DNA of 28,837 nucleotides from contig NWUY0300026271.1 of NCBI GenBank assembly GCA_004151065.3, positions 1-28,837 on the forward strand. The letters run 5' to 3'. Below the pieces are notes generated by a model. The model made no database searches. It worked only from the letters and a program-made list of their open reading frames with translations, and was not told where the DNA came from. The translations under genes were made by a program, and so were the position numbers. The DNA comes from Larix sibirica (taxonomy: Eukaryota > Streptophyta > Pinopsida > Pinales > Pinaceae). Shown here one piece after another: positions 20,530 to 28,837 of this stretch (the first letter of the stretch is position 1; the number at the start of each line of letters is the position of its first letter).

Positions 20530-21970
20530 TTTCCCTCAACATGATTCTTTAAAGGATCTCCAATTAGATGCACTAGAGGTTGAGAAATGGCTTGACCTAC
20601 AATTTCTTCTTGTTATTCTCTCAATTCTGCTCATTTTAATCTCATCATCTCTCTAGCCTTCTCTTGTACTTCATTTTCATCAAACTGTTGGAGATCATAT
20701 TTCCTATTGTGCTTTTTATTATTTCCCATCTTGATTATTGATTAAGTTATTCTTTCAAGTGTTTTTCTCCAACATGGACTATTGGTTGCTTCATGTGTGT
20801 TTTTCTATTTTTTTAATCAACAAATGGTTGGAACTGTGTAATATATGAATTTGTGGTTAGGTTTGTAATAGCTCGATCAAGCTCTACATCTCCAGTGAGC
20901 TCCTTAACACTCGGAATTGATAGATATATGAAGTGTTTTGGGTTTGAAGGAGCTCGATCAAGTTCGCTCTATTGCTCGATCCATCTATTTTTAAAACCAA
21001 ACAAATCCTGAATCGAGGGTTTTCTTAACTCTCAATCAAGCTATTTAAAAATTGTTGTATAACGTGTTCGATCAAGCTTCTTAAAATTATCGGTGAAGCT
21101 ATATAGCTCGATTGAGTGCTTAAATTGATGAATTCCAACCCTCCTGCTCTATGGTGTTTTTGAATTTGCAAATTCGAGAGGGTGAAATTCCTCCATTGCA
21201 TTCATCTTAGATGGTAGAGTTAAGGCCACTGGATTCCTCAATGAATTCTTTATCCATTGGCATATCAATTTCACACTATTGATTTCATATTATATTTTTT
21301 ATTTAATTCCTTATGAAAATTATATTGATTTTTTTCCATGATGTCATAGATATTTCCTCTTCATAAGGTTTTTTTTTCAATTTATGTAAATAATTGAAAA
21401 AAAAATGACCGAAACATAACATAATTCCTTACAAAACATCAAAATCCACCATAAGTGTGAATTTTGATAATATCAATCTAAACAAATAAAATACCAAATT
21501 TTCATCACCACATTTCATTGGAAAATGGTACCGATTTTCATAGATTCAGAAATAGGAACCTGGTTGAAGAATCCCATTGCTATGTCCATCTAATACAAAA
21601 TTCCAAATTTTCCCATTGCTATGTCCATCGAATAATACAAAAATTCCGAATTATGATAAAAAAATGAAGGTAGATGTGAAAATGTGAGGTTCCAAATAGG
21701 GGACTATTAGCTCAAAACTCATATGTTGGCGAGAGATATTCAAAGTCCTTTTACAATTTTATAGATAAGCAAATTGAAAGCATAAGCCCAAAGCCATAAA
21801 TATCATCTCCATACAACCCACTGCTAAAGCCTTGCTTTATAGTGGCGAGGCTTAAAAATAATAAATTTGAAGTCCTGTGATGACTATTCATTAGTCTCCA
21901 AAGTACTTCTTCCAACAATAGTTGGATTCCATTACCAAAGGGATGTAAGTGGTCTTTTCTAGAATTTGTT
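20530..21970. other. Intergenic DNA with scattered GCTCGATCAAGC motifs
   Basis: No gene is recognisable. Between 20871 and 21120 the motif GCTCGATC(A)AG or close variants occurs about six times at irregular spacing. A 28-base phrase CCCATTGCTATGTCCATC-type also occurs twice near 21570 and 21617. The remainder is AT-rich. Confidence 0.45.
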
Positions 21971-22112
21971 AATCATAGTTGTGGATCCACAACCAATAAT
22001 CTAAAGTAAGTCTGCATCACTACCAATAATCATAGTTGTGGATCCACAACCAATAATCTAAAGTAAGTCTGCATCACTACCAATAATCATACTTAGTCCA
22101 CATCCCTACCAA
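21971..22112. repeat. 57-bp tandem repeat carrying a 16-bp palindrome
   Basis: Two identical 57-bp units (21971-22027 and 22028-22084) and a diverged partial third lie about 240-380 bp downstream of the phosphate transporter stop codon. Each full unit contains the perfect palindrome GTTGTGGATCCACAAC (21978-21993 and 22035-22050). Confidence 0.9.
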
Positions 22113-22248
22113 TCAGTGGAGGGCAGCCGCGTAGAATCTTATCAACGAGCTCCCCTCATTTGTGATCATTTGAGTGACACGGGATGGACCATACACCTGT
22201 ATAAAACAAGTACATTTTGAGCATGTGACAATTTGTAAAATATGATAC

Positions 22249-22318
22249 AAATCCAATTTCTTGCACGTAAATGACGGTTGTGTTTCAGGACTATAAATCC
22301 AATTTGTTGCATGTAAAT
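22249..22318. repeat. Direct repeat in the transporter 3' flank
   Basis: AAATCCAATTT(C/G)TTGCA(C/T)GTAAAT occurs at 22249 and 22295, 46 bp apart. It lies in the probable 3' untranslated region of the transporter on the minus strand. No canonical AATAAA is apparent there. Confidence 0.7.
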
Positions 22319-22354
22319 TTAGTATAACAATTTCAAAACGAGAGTTACCAGCTG

Positions 22355-23950
22355 CTATTCAATTGGTGTGACACTACGAGCGTCCAATTGGGAGCGTCCA
22401 AGCCTCACCATTTGCTCTTCATCATTCTCGCCGGAGAGCTCTTCCAAGGATTTCCCCATTGTTTCAGGGATCAGGAACGTGAAAAAGAAACCCATGGCGT
22501 TTGTTACTGCTAAGATTAGCAGAGATTTTTTTATGCCAATGCCTGTGTGGTCGTACTCGTCACTTGCATACATAAAACCAATGGCTCCGATTATGGCTCC
22601 TGCTTTTCCCGCTGCTCCCGATATGCCATGGCAAGTAGAACGAAGCCGTGCCGGGAAGATTTCCGCCGGAACGATGAATGTGGTGACGTTTGGACCGAAG
22701 TTTGAAAAGAAAAAGGTGAAACAATAAAGAACGATGAAGCCAGTGCAATTATGTCCTTGCCAATGGTTGAATGAAATAGCAATCACCAACATGAAGACTG
22801 TTGTGAAGAAGAATCCCATCAGCTGAATTGGTTTTCTACCAATGTGATCTACAAAGACTATTGTGAACCAGTAACCCGGAACTGTCGAAGCCAGAGCAAC
22901 AATCGACTTGGCTCTTGCTATTCTATAAACTTCTTCTATGGCGTTCATTTTCTCTGGTGGTGGAAGCCATCCCAGTTTCGTGAAGATTTCCTTCTGGCAA
23001 AGGTTTTGGCTATAGTAAAAAATGTCGATGAGAAACCATGTGGTTGTAGTGCCCAGTAGGTGCAAGCCGTGTCGCCTTGCGAACTTTCTGGAAAATAAAC
23101 CGAACCCAGGCTCCGTCCTTGCAATTTCTTCAGCCGTCCTTTGGTCTACTTCGATTTCCACGTTAAGGACGCTGGACATGTCAGCCGCGGCTTTATTTGC
23201 GTCTCTTCTCACGAGCGCCGTGAAACGGGCCGTTTCGGGTAATCTCATTCTCCAGTAGTATGTCAACGCAGCGGGAATGGACCCGAACATAAGGATAATC
23301 CGCCATAGAAAATCGGCTTCAGGAACTGTCGAATGTAGAGGATTGACCTCGTATGTGGGGCTGTCATACTTTCTCTTGAATCCTGCAGAAACGATAATGG
23401 CCACGGCAGCGCCGGCTAGAATCCCTAACCCTTCCATACCAAACACTGCTGCGATGAAGGCGCCACGGGTTTTCTTGTTGGCATACTCGGACATAATGGT
23501 GGCTGATAAAGGATAATCTCCGCCGATGCCAAAGCCGAGCCAAAATCTGACAAAGCAGAGCGTGGTCATGACGGATTTGGCTGTTCTGCCAAAGGAAAGA
23601 CCAGATGCTATGGAAGCAATAACCATGATCGTCAGAGTTATTCCATAGATTTTCTTTCTACCCATTTTGTCGCCCAACCAACCAAAGAAAAGTTGTCCTG
23701 CAAATGCTCCGCATAAAGCTACCCCGTTCACCGCGGCCAAGACATTTGGAGGCAGAGAACCTGGCTGGCTCTTGTTGTTTGGATCGAAGTAATAAATCCT
23801 TCCAAGGAGCTTCGTGACGGTGGCAATGCAGAACAAGTCATAGGCATCCGTAAAGAAGCCCATTCCTGCAATAACTATTGCAGTAAAGTGGTACAATTGC
23901 GTTCTTGCCACGTCTAATGCATTTAATACTTGCAGTTGCTTTCTGGCCAT
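22355..23950 (-). CDS. PHT1-family high-affinity phosphate:H+ symporter
   Basis: One uninterrupted exon encodes 531 residues, the usual PHT1 length (about 520-540). It is a 12-helix major facilitator of the plasma membrane that imports inorganic phosphate with protons. The PHT1 signature [13 protein letters not shown] is at residues 143-155; MFS loop motifs are [11 protein letters not shown] (90-100) and DHIGRKP (368-374); the central hydrophilic loop spans about 240-295. Residues aligning with the phosphate site of the fungal homologue PiPT are present as Tyr146, Trp305, Asp309 and Tyr313, but the Gln of FAMQG is Glu173 (FGMEG). Other conserved parts are NFGPN (417-421), [17 protein letters not shown] (428-444) and [15 protein letters not shown] (495-509). 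The ATG at 23950 gives the typical PHT1 N-terminus and follows a plausible leader. The coding GC content is well above its AT-rich surroundings. No stops or frameshifts; the gene appears functional. Confidence 0.97.
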   Translation of the reverse strand: MARKQLQVLNALDVARTQLYHFTAIVIAGMGFFTDAYDLFCIATVTKLLGRIYYFDPNNKSQPGSLPPNVLAAVNGVALCGAFAGQLFFGWLGDKMGRKKIYGITLTIMVIASIASGLSFGRTAKSVMTTLCFVRFWLGFGIGGDYPLSATIMSEYANKKTRGAFIAAVFGMEGLGILAGAAVAIIVSAGFKRKYDSPTYEVNPLHSTVPEADFLWRIILMFGSIPAALTYYWRMRLPETARFTALVRRDANKAAADMSSVLNVEIEVDQRTAEEIARTEPGFGLFSRKFARRHGLHLLGTTTTWFLIDIFYYSQNLCQKEIFTKLGWLPPPEKMNAIEEVYRIARAKSIVALASTVPGYWFTIVFVDHIGRKPIQLMGFFFTTVFMLVIAISFNHWQGHNCTGFIVLYCFTFFFSNFGPNVTTFIVPAEIFPARLRSTCHGISGAAGKAGAIIGAIGFMYASDEYDHTGIGIKKSLLILAVTNAMGFFFTFLIPETMGKSLEELSGENDEEQMVRLGRSQLDARSVTPIE

Positions 23951-23995
23951 GATGCCTTCTTTGTTTCAGCCCTTCTTCTGAAAACCCTTTGTCTA

Positions 23996-24446
23996 CTGCA
24001 CATAAAAAGAGCAATTGATTAAAACTCAGTGTCTCTGTCAACGTTTTCCCGCAGAAATCATCACAGTACTGACGATTGGAATGCCTGTTGTGAAATTAAG
24101 CATGAAAGCTTGGACGGGACGATGCCAATACAAAGATTCAAGAAATTAAGACTTTTGAAAAGCAAGTGTTTTACAGTTTAAGAAAACTATTTAACTACGA
24201 AATCTCCACCGGGATTGAACAAAATCAGTAAACAACTGATTGAAATTCTTCAAAAAAAAAATGGATAAAAAATCCATATGAACATGAAGCAAGAAATTTC
24301 GAAGCTGGGACAATTATGAAAGGACACTAGTAGCATAAACAATGCCTGAAGGCTTTTCCTATTAAAAAAATCGGTAACAACATAATTTAAAAACAGCGAT
24401 AACTTGAAGATCTAACTAGATCGTAGACATACATAGTGTTTCACAC
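23996..24446 (-). other. Probable 5'-leader intron of the PHT1 gene
   Basis: Just upstream of the start codon the minus strand reads CTTTTTATGTGCAG/TAGACAAAGG, a good acceptor with AG at 23997-23996, leaving 45 nt of leader before the ATG. A plausible donor is CTGGAAG/GTGTGAA with GT at 24446-24445. PHT1 genes often have one intron in the 5' leader. The acceptor is convincing; the donor is one of several candidates. Confidence 0.45.
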
Positions 24447-25200
24447 CTTCCAGTCGAGCGTCTAATCTGCGGCCAAAGAGAAAAGAAATTCCAAAACCCC
24501 AAGGCAATAGCCTCTAGTCCATGCAGCGAAGTTCTTCAAACAGGAAACTAAATGCCTGAAACCCGGACAGACCAATTAATCTACCAGTTGCGGACATTAA
24601 CATCGTGTGTTATTATAGATATAATACCGGTGAATACCTTCCTCGAAGTTCTCTGACAAAAGTTATTTTGACCAAAGTTATAGGAAGTCATTGTTCTACA
24701 CTTTGTTTTTGTGATTGTTGTTTTCAACATTACGAAGGTAGGTAATATGCTAAAAGTTCGTTTACAGAGGATCGGACTATTCTAAACGTTATAAGATTTG
24801 GATTTTTTTAATTAGAGTAATTTTATCAAATCTCAATTTTGTATGGAGGAATCTATTTATTCTATGTTTTTTTATTTTAAGGTGAAATTTGATCTAAATT
24901 TAAGGTAAAATTTAACTTTTTATATATTTAAATTGTATTTTTAAATTCATAAGTAAATTCAACATCTTCAAATACATCCTTAACACCCAAATTATACAAT
25001 TTCTATAGCTTTAAACTACACCATTTTTCATTACTAAATAAAAAAAAATTATAAATATATTAAACATTTTCAAATATTATTTTATTTAAATTAGACAAGT
25101 CAACTACTTATATTACAATTCCAACACTAAATTTATAATAATAATAAATTATAATATAAAATTTGTGATAAAAAAGTATATGTTTAGACTGTAGAACTCA
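24447..25200 (-). promoter_or_regulatory. Putative PHT1 promoter region
   Basis: This is the upstream flank of the transporter. A TATA-like run (TATTATATCTATAATA on the minus strand, about 24610-24627) could place transcription start near 24590. By eye I found no GNATATNC (P1BS, the PHR1 site usual in phosphate-starvation promoters) between 24447 and 25560. From 24790 the sequence is very AT-rich and otherwise featureless. Confidence 0.3.
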
Positions 25201-25201
25201 G

Positions 25202-25252
25202 ACCCACATACATGTGGCCTTAGTTACTTTTGGGGCTGTCATATATGTGGGT
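25202..25252. repeat. Short imperfect inverted repeat
   Basis: ACCCACATACAT (25202-25213) pairs with ATATATGTGGGT (25241-25252) with one mismatch, around a loop of 27 bases. It could form a small hairpin; there is no sign of a terminator or transposon. Confidence 0.6.
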
Positions 25253-25301
25253 GAGCCAAGGAACTAAGAGCCCAGGTCTCTGAGCATACGAAGCGGAAAA
25301 A

Positions 25302-25505
25302 TTGGGTCAATCCCAACATTGTTACGAAGAAGAAAAACTGTCGCTAAACAACTTTCTTGATGAATCCCAACATTATTACGAGGACGAGAAAAGTCTGAGC
25401 GTGGAATCGTCGTCGAAGACCATAAGCCCATTAACTCCAATATCCACAGCCTTCAATACAAAAAAAATTCTTATCTCATTCTTCAGTCCCATTACCATAA
25501 TGTAA
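25302..25505 (+). other. Short open frame with a 54-bp in-frame duplication
   Basis: The 67-codon frame contains SQHCYEEEKLSLNNFLDE followed by SQHYYEDEKSLS, reflecting two copies of an exactly 54-bp unit (starts near 25309 and 25363). The keeping of frame is suggestive of coding history, but I recognise no family and the C-terminal half looks random. It is a gene fragment or a chance frame. Confidence 0.25.
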
Positions 25506-25574
25506 TGGTAAATATAGAGGTGTATACCTACTCGAAATTCTCTAATCAAAGCTAGAGGAATACATGGTCTCTCC

Positions 25575-25819
25575 CCATTTCGTGGTAGACATTTTCAAGG
25601 ATAGCAGAAGAGAAGTCTGTTCTTCATGCAATATCGTTATGAGTCAATTTCGTCATTTAATAATGGCTTTTTCTATGTTATTTATAAATTTTAATTACCA
25701 TTTCGTGGTAGACATTTTCAAGGATAGCAGAAGAGAAGTCTGTTCTTCATGGAATAGCGTTATGAGTCAATTTCGTCATTTTATAATGGCTTTTCTATGT
25801 TATTTATAAATTTTAATTA
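25575..25819. repeat. 123-bp tandem duplication
   Basis: Copy 1 (25575-25697) and copy 2 (25698-25819) start CCATTTCGTGGTAGACATTT and end TATAAATTTTAATTA. They differ at only a few positions, including one T lost in copy 2, so the duplication is recent. No coding function is apparent. Confidence 0.93.
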
Positions 25820-26171
25820 GGATATTTGGAAGGTGGTGGGAAAGAGAAGTTTTTTAAACGGTCTAGAAGATTAGAAGATTTGTTGAATAGCCTTAAAAAT
25901 AAAAAATGAAAAACATCACATCTACCTAAGGTTCGAGATGGCTCTAACAAATAATGGAGCTGTACAACTGGGTGTACATGCATGTCTATGTGAAATACTT
26001 ACTTTCAAGAGTTCTTAGAGTGTGTTGTGAGTGGTTACATAGAGAATAAGTCTAACCAAAATGTTAATTAGAGAATTATTGGTATCTCTCACGAGAGTTT
26101 ATTAGTGGTGGATTTTTTAATTGATGGATAGATTGTAGGGTTGTTAATGTAGTTTCATTGAGAGCACGGGA
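25820..26171. other. No recognised feature
   Basis: AT-rich DNA between the 123-bp duplication and the copia LTR; no supported exon or repeat. Confidence 0.4.
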
Positions 26172-26607
26172 TGTTGGGCATGTGTTATAATTTAATATGT
26201 TCTAAGAGTAAAGGGGATCCATGTGGTGATCACCCTCTGTAAAGGGGATCTATGCGTTGATCACTCTCTCCTTATCCATAAAGGTGGGGGTGACAAGGGG
26301 GACACCATGCCCCTCTCTTAGAGTTTGAGGGAAGAACCTATGGAAGAAAATTATGGGTTTGTTTAGGGTTGTAATCTAATATGGGTTAATGGATTANGGG
26401 TTTTGGATGCTATAATATTGTATTGTAAATGGTGGTGATAATATGTACACTGAGATAGAGAAAGAATAAACTCTTAGTTAGGTATGTTTTGTTAGTTAAT
26501 AGTTTCAAGGGTAAATCTCTATGTACTATGTGTGTGAGCCATTTTTATTTCTTGTGTTTTATATTTTGTTTGATATTTATTTTCACATAGGTTTATCAAA
26601 CTCTTCA
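26172..26607 (+). repeat. Putative copia 5' LTR
   Basis: It begins TGTTGGGCATG and ends AACTCTTCA, giving TG...CA ends and 436 bp. The primer-binding site follows after two bases. The start is placed by the TGTTGG convention and cannot be verified without the 3' LTR. An ambiguous base is at 26397. Confidence 0.55.
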
Positions 26608-26609
26608 TT

Positions 26610-26621
26610 TGGTATCAAAGT
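26610..26621 (+). other. tRNA-iMet primer-binding site
   Basis: TGGTATCAAAGT matches the plant copia primer site TGGTATCAGAGC, complementary to the 3' end of initiator-methionine tRNA, with two changes. It lies two bases after the inferred LTR end. Confidence 0.8.
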
Positions 26622-26819
26622 GACGTTACTGGCATATGTGGGATGCCTTTGTTGCTAGGGTTTAACTTATTATGTGAAGATCAAGGATATCTTGGGTCTA
26701 CGATAAACCTATTTTTGAGTGGGATCTTTGCATAGTGAATCTTGTGTAAATAAAGTGGTAAGTAGTTCAAGAATAGAAACAAATTATAAGTAAATAACAA
26801 CCAGACCTTCAAGTTATGG

Positions 26820-28837
26820 AAGTTGAAGATGGAAGATCTTCGTATAGATAGAGAATAGTGGGTTGTTGTGGATCTTGGTAAAAAACCTACCAGTACATTG
26901 AAACAAGATTGAGAAAAGATGGATAGAAAAGTGAGAAGCATGATTTAATTCTTCCTTTTAGATTCGATGTTGTCGAATATCTCTGGGGAAGACAACTCAA
27001 AGAAAATGTGGGATAAGTTGGGGAATTTATATCAAACAAATTCCTTGCTAAACAATTTATTTATTTGAAAGAATCTATATCATCTTATCATGGAGGATGG
27101 TGACTCCATGATGGAGCATCTAAATTCCTTTAATAATCTAGTAAGTCAGCTCTCTGTGTTGTTGTTAAGATGGATGAACAAAATAAGTATATTGCATTGT
27201 TATCTTCTTTACTAGACTCGTGAGACAATCTAGTTGTAGCAATTAGCAGTACCACAATCCACCTTAAAGTTTGAGGATGTAGTTGCATCCTTGTTATTAG
27301 AGGAAATGAGGAGAAAATCCATGGAGGGAGTGACCAAGGATGTTTTATGTATGAGAAATCATTCCAAGAGTAGACAAATAAGTCAATATAAAATTAAGGC
27401 TACAAGGGGTAGATCTAAATCTACAAGTATATCTAAATCTCAAGGACAATCTGCAAGGAAATATTGTAACTATAGTAAATATGGGGATTATAAGAAATAT
27501 TGCAAATCTAAGAATGTTGATAAAGGTAAGGGATTTGATGATGCCCCTTCCATAGAAAGGAAAAACTTCATGGAAGAAGGATGTGATGTTTACTTAGCAT
27601 GTAAAGGTACACTTGCAAGTCATGATGTATTGTTGATCAACTCAAGTGCTTCATTTCATATGACTCCTCACAAGGATTGGCTTTGTGAATATGAAAAGTA
27701 TGATGGAAGTGATATTTTCCTAGGAGACAATTTGATAGCCAAAATCATAAGACATGGAAGGGTTAGGATGATGTGCAAATATGGAAGGATTATAAATCTC
27801 CTCAAGGGGTTCTGCACATTCAATATCTAGCCACAAAGCTCATATATATAAGTAAAATGGGTCATGCAACTATGCATACTATATTTGGAAAGGATGCATG
27901 CAAGATAATGGTGTGGAGGATATATAATGGTGTAGATTTGTTTGGAAATGAGTTCAAAAAAGTATGTATCAAGTTCATAATAGCAAGGGAAAAGATTACT
28001 CATACACACCTCAAAATAATGTAGTTGTAGAAAAAATGAACATGACGTTGATAGAAAAGGACAGAAGTATGCTTAGTGATGTAGAGTTATCATATGAATT
28101 TTGGGTAGAGGCAGTGGATATTGCATGTTATTTGCTAAATTGATCAGCTACATAATCATTGGATGACGAAACTCTACATGAGGCGTGGATTAATAAAAAC
28201 CCCTCTATTAAACATCTTAGAGTTTTCGGTTGTGATGCTTATGTGCATATTCCAAAGGAAAATCTAGGAGTAAGCTAGATAATAAAGATAAAAATGTATC
28301 ATTGTTGGTTATAAAGATGGTATCACTCAACTAAGAAGACTACTTACCATTGGGATGTTGTGTTTAGAGAGGTTAAAGTTATTCAATTGCCAAAAAGGAA
28401 GTCCAACCAAAGGAAGAAGAACTAGAGATAATAGAGTTTGAGCTAGAAGGTGAAGAATCTTACTCAATAGAAGGAGATGAACCAAAAGAAGAAGAACCTC
28501 AGACTTTGGTCTTGAGGATATCAATTTTGGAAAGAAAAAAAAACAGTGCAAATAGAAAGATATGCTCTACCTAATTTTAATTTTAGTTTTGTTCTATCTA
28601 TTATTGTTGATTACCCTAGAACTATAAAGAATGTAGTAGATTAAGAGGACAACAAACTTTGGAAGAAGATCATGGTTGAAGAAATGGATGACTTGGATAA
28701 AAATGAGACTTGGGATCTAGTTGATTTTTCCACTAGAAGATAATCTATTGGTAGAAAATTGCCATTTTAAACAAGGAAAAATTTAGCCCATGGGCTATTT
28801 TTCAACCTTTTTTCCAAAAAATGATTCGCCAATTTGC
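26820..28837 (+). pseudogene. Copia gag-pol remnant
   Basis: Gag: KKMWDKLGNLYQTNSLLNNL (about 26998-27057) and MEDGDSMMEHLNSFNNLVSQ (from 27089), with several stops and frameshifts between. The longest open part (27291-27830) contains a damaged zinc knuckle CNYSKYGDYKKYC, in which the second Cys and the His are replaced and one residue is missing, then protease LINSSASFHMTPHKDW, where the catalytic Asp of DSGA is Asn. A frameshift near 27790 leads to GVLHIQYLATKLIYISKMGH. Sequence then jumps to GNEFKKVCIKFIIAREKITH, so most of the GAG-pre-integrase and DDE core is deleted. Next come EKMNMTLIEKDRSMLSDVEL and HLRVFGCDAYVHIPKE (integrase C-terminal side, with two stops between them). At 28653-28800 is LWKKIMVEEMDDLDKNETWD, the entry to reverse transcriptase, again broken. 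It makes no functional polyprotein. Confidence 0.85.

Larger units (their letters stand above)
26172..28837 (+). mobile_element. Degenerate Ty1/copia retrotransposon, cut by the window end
   Basis: The element comprises a putative 5' LTR (26172-26607), a primer-binding site, gag, protease, integrase remnants and the start of reverse transcriptase, in Ty1/copia order (integrase before reverse transcriptase). Frameshifts, stops and an internal deletion show it is inactive. The 3' part and 3' LTR lie beyond the window. Confidence 0.88.

Noticed and set aside
20686-20774. TGTTGGAG...CTCCAACA bounded 89-bp block, LTR- or MITE-like
   Set aside because: The inverted repeat is only 8 bp, flanks CAAAC and TGGAC do not match, and 89 bp is too short for an LTR.
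22368-23516. Several plus-strand and other-frame open frames opposite the phosphate transporter
   Set aside because: They are shadows of the well-supported 531-codon PHT1 frame.

Overview
The window looks like nuclear DNA of a seed plant, most probably a gymnosperm. It is AT-rich, has spliceosomal introns, is dominated by decayed transposons, and carries only two convincing host genes. The gymnosperm assignment is an inference from long intergenic space and old, degraded elements. Three ambiguous bases (6035, 18134, 26397) suggest a draft or clone assembly.

Host genes. At the left edge (1-2131, plus strand) is a three-exon thioredoxin h gene that lacks only its first few codons; it has a WCGPC active site and a poly(A) signal at 2291. 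At 22355-23950 (minus strand) is an intact single-exon PHT1-type phosphate:proton symporter of 531 residues, with a probable intron in its 5' leader. Its most notable feature is Glu at residue 173, where PHT1 proteins normally carry a phosphate-binding Gln.

Transposon region. From about 5.5 to 18.2 kb the sequence is largely a decayed CACTA (En/Spm) DNA transposon lying on the minus strand. Its 3' terminus is the CACTA end at 5758, followed inward by about 0.6 kb of GTCAT-rich subterminal repeats. Exon fragments of an accessory gene lie at 6853-7859 and 14764-16470. The C-terminal part of the transposase (DUF4216-like) lies at 17026-18150. The core transposase and the opposite terminus were not found. 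Inside this span are a six-unit tandem array of 458-507 bp (about 11.85-14.67 kb), a probable 254-bp solo LTR (11035-11288) and a possible armadillo-repeat pseudogene (about 9995-10342). A LINE reverse-transcriptase scrap abuts the CACTA end.

Right end. From 26172 to the window end is a degenerate Ty1/copia element on the plus strand: 5' LTR, tRNA-iMet primer site, gag, a protease without its catalytic Asp, a truncated integrase, and the start of reverse transcriptase.

The remaining DNA holds several local tandem repeats (45, 47, 54, 57 and 123 bp, and about 155-370 bp units) and otherwise featureless AT-rich sequence. The two host genes show no functional link. I found no clear novel biological system; the best leads are the PHT1 substitution, the tandem array with its conserved reading frame, and the duplicated exon module in the CACTA gene.
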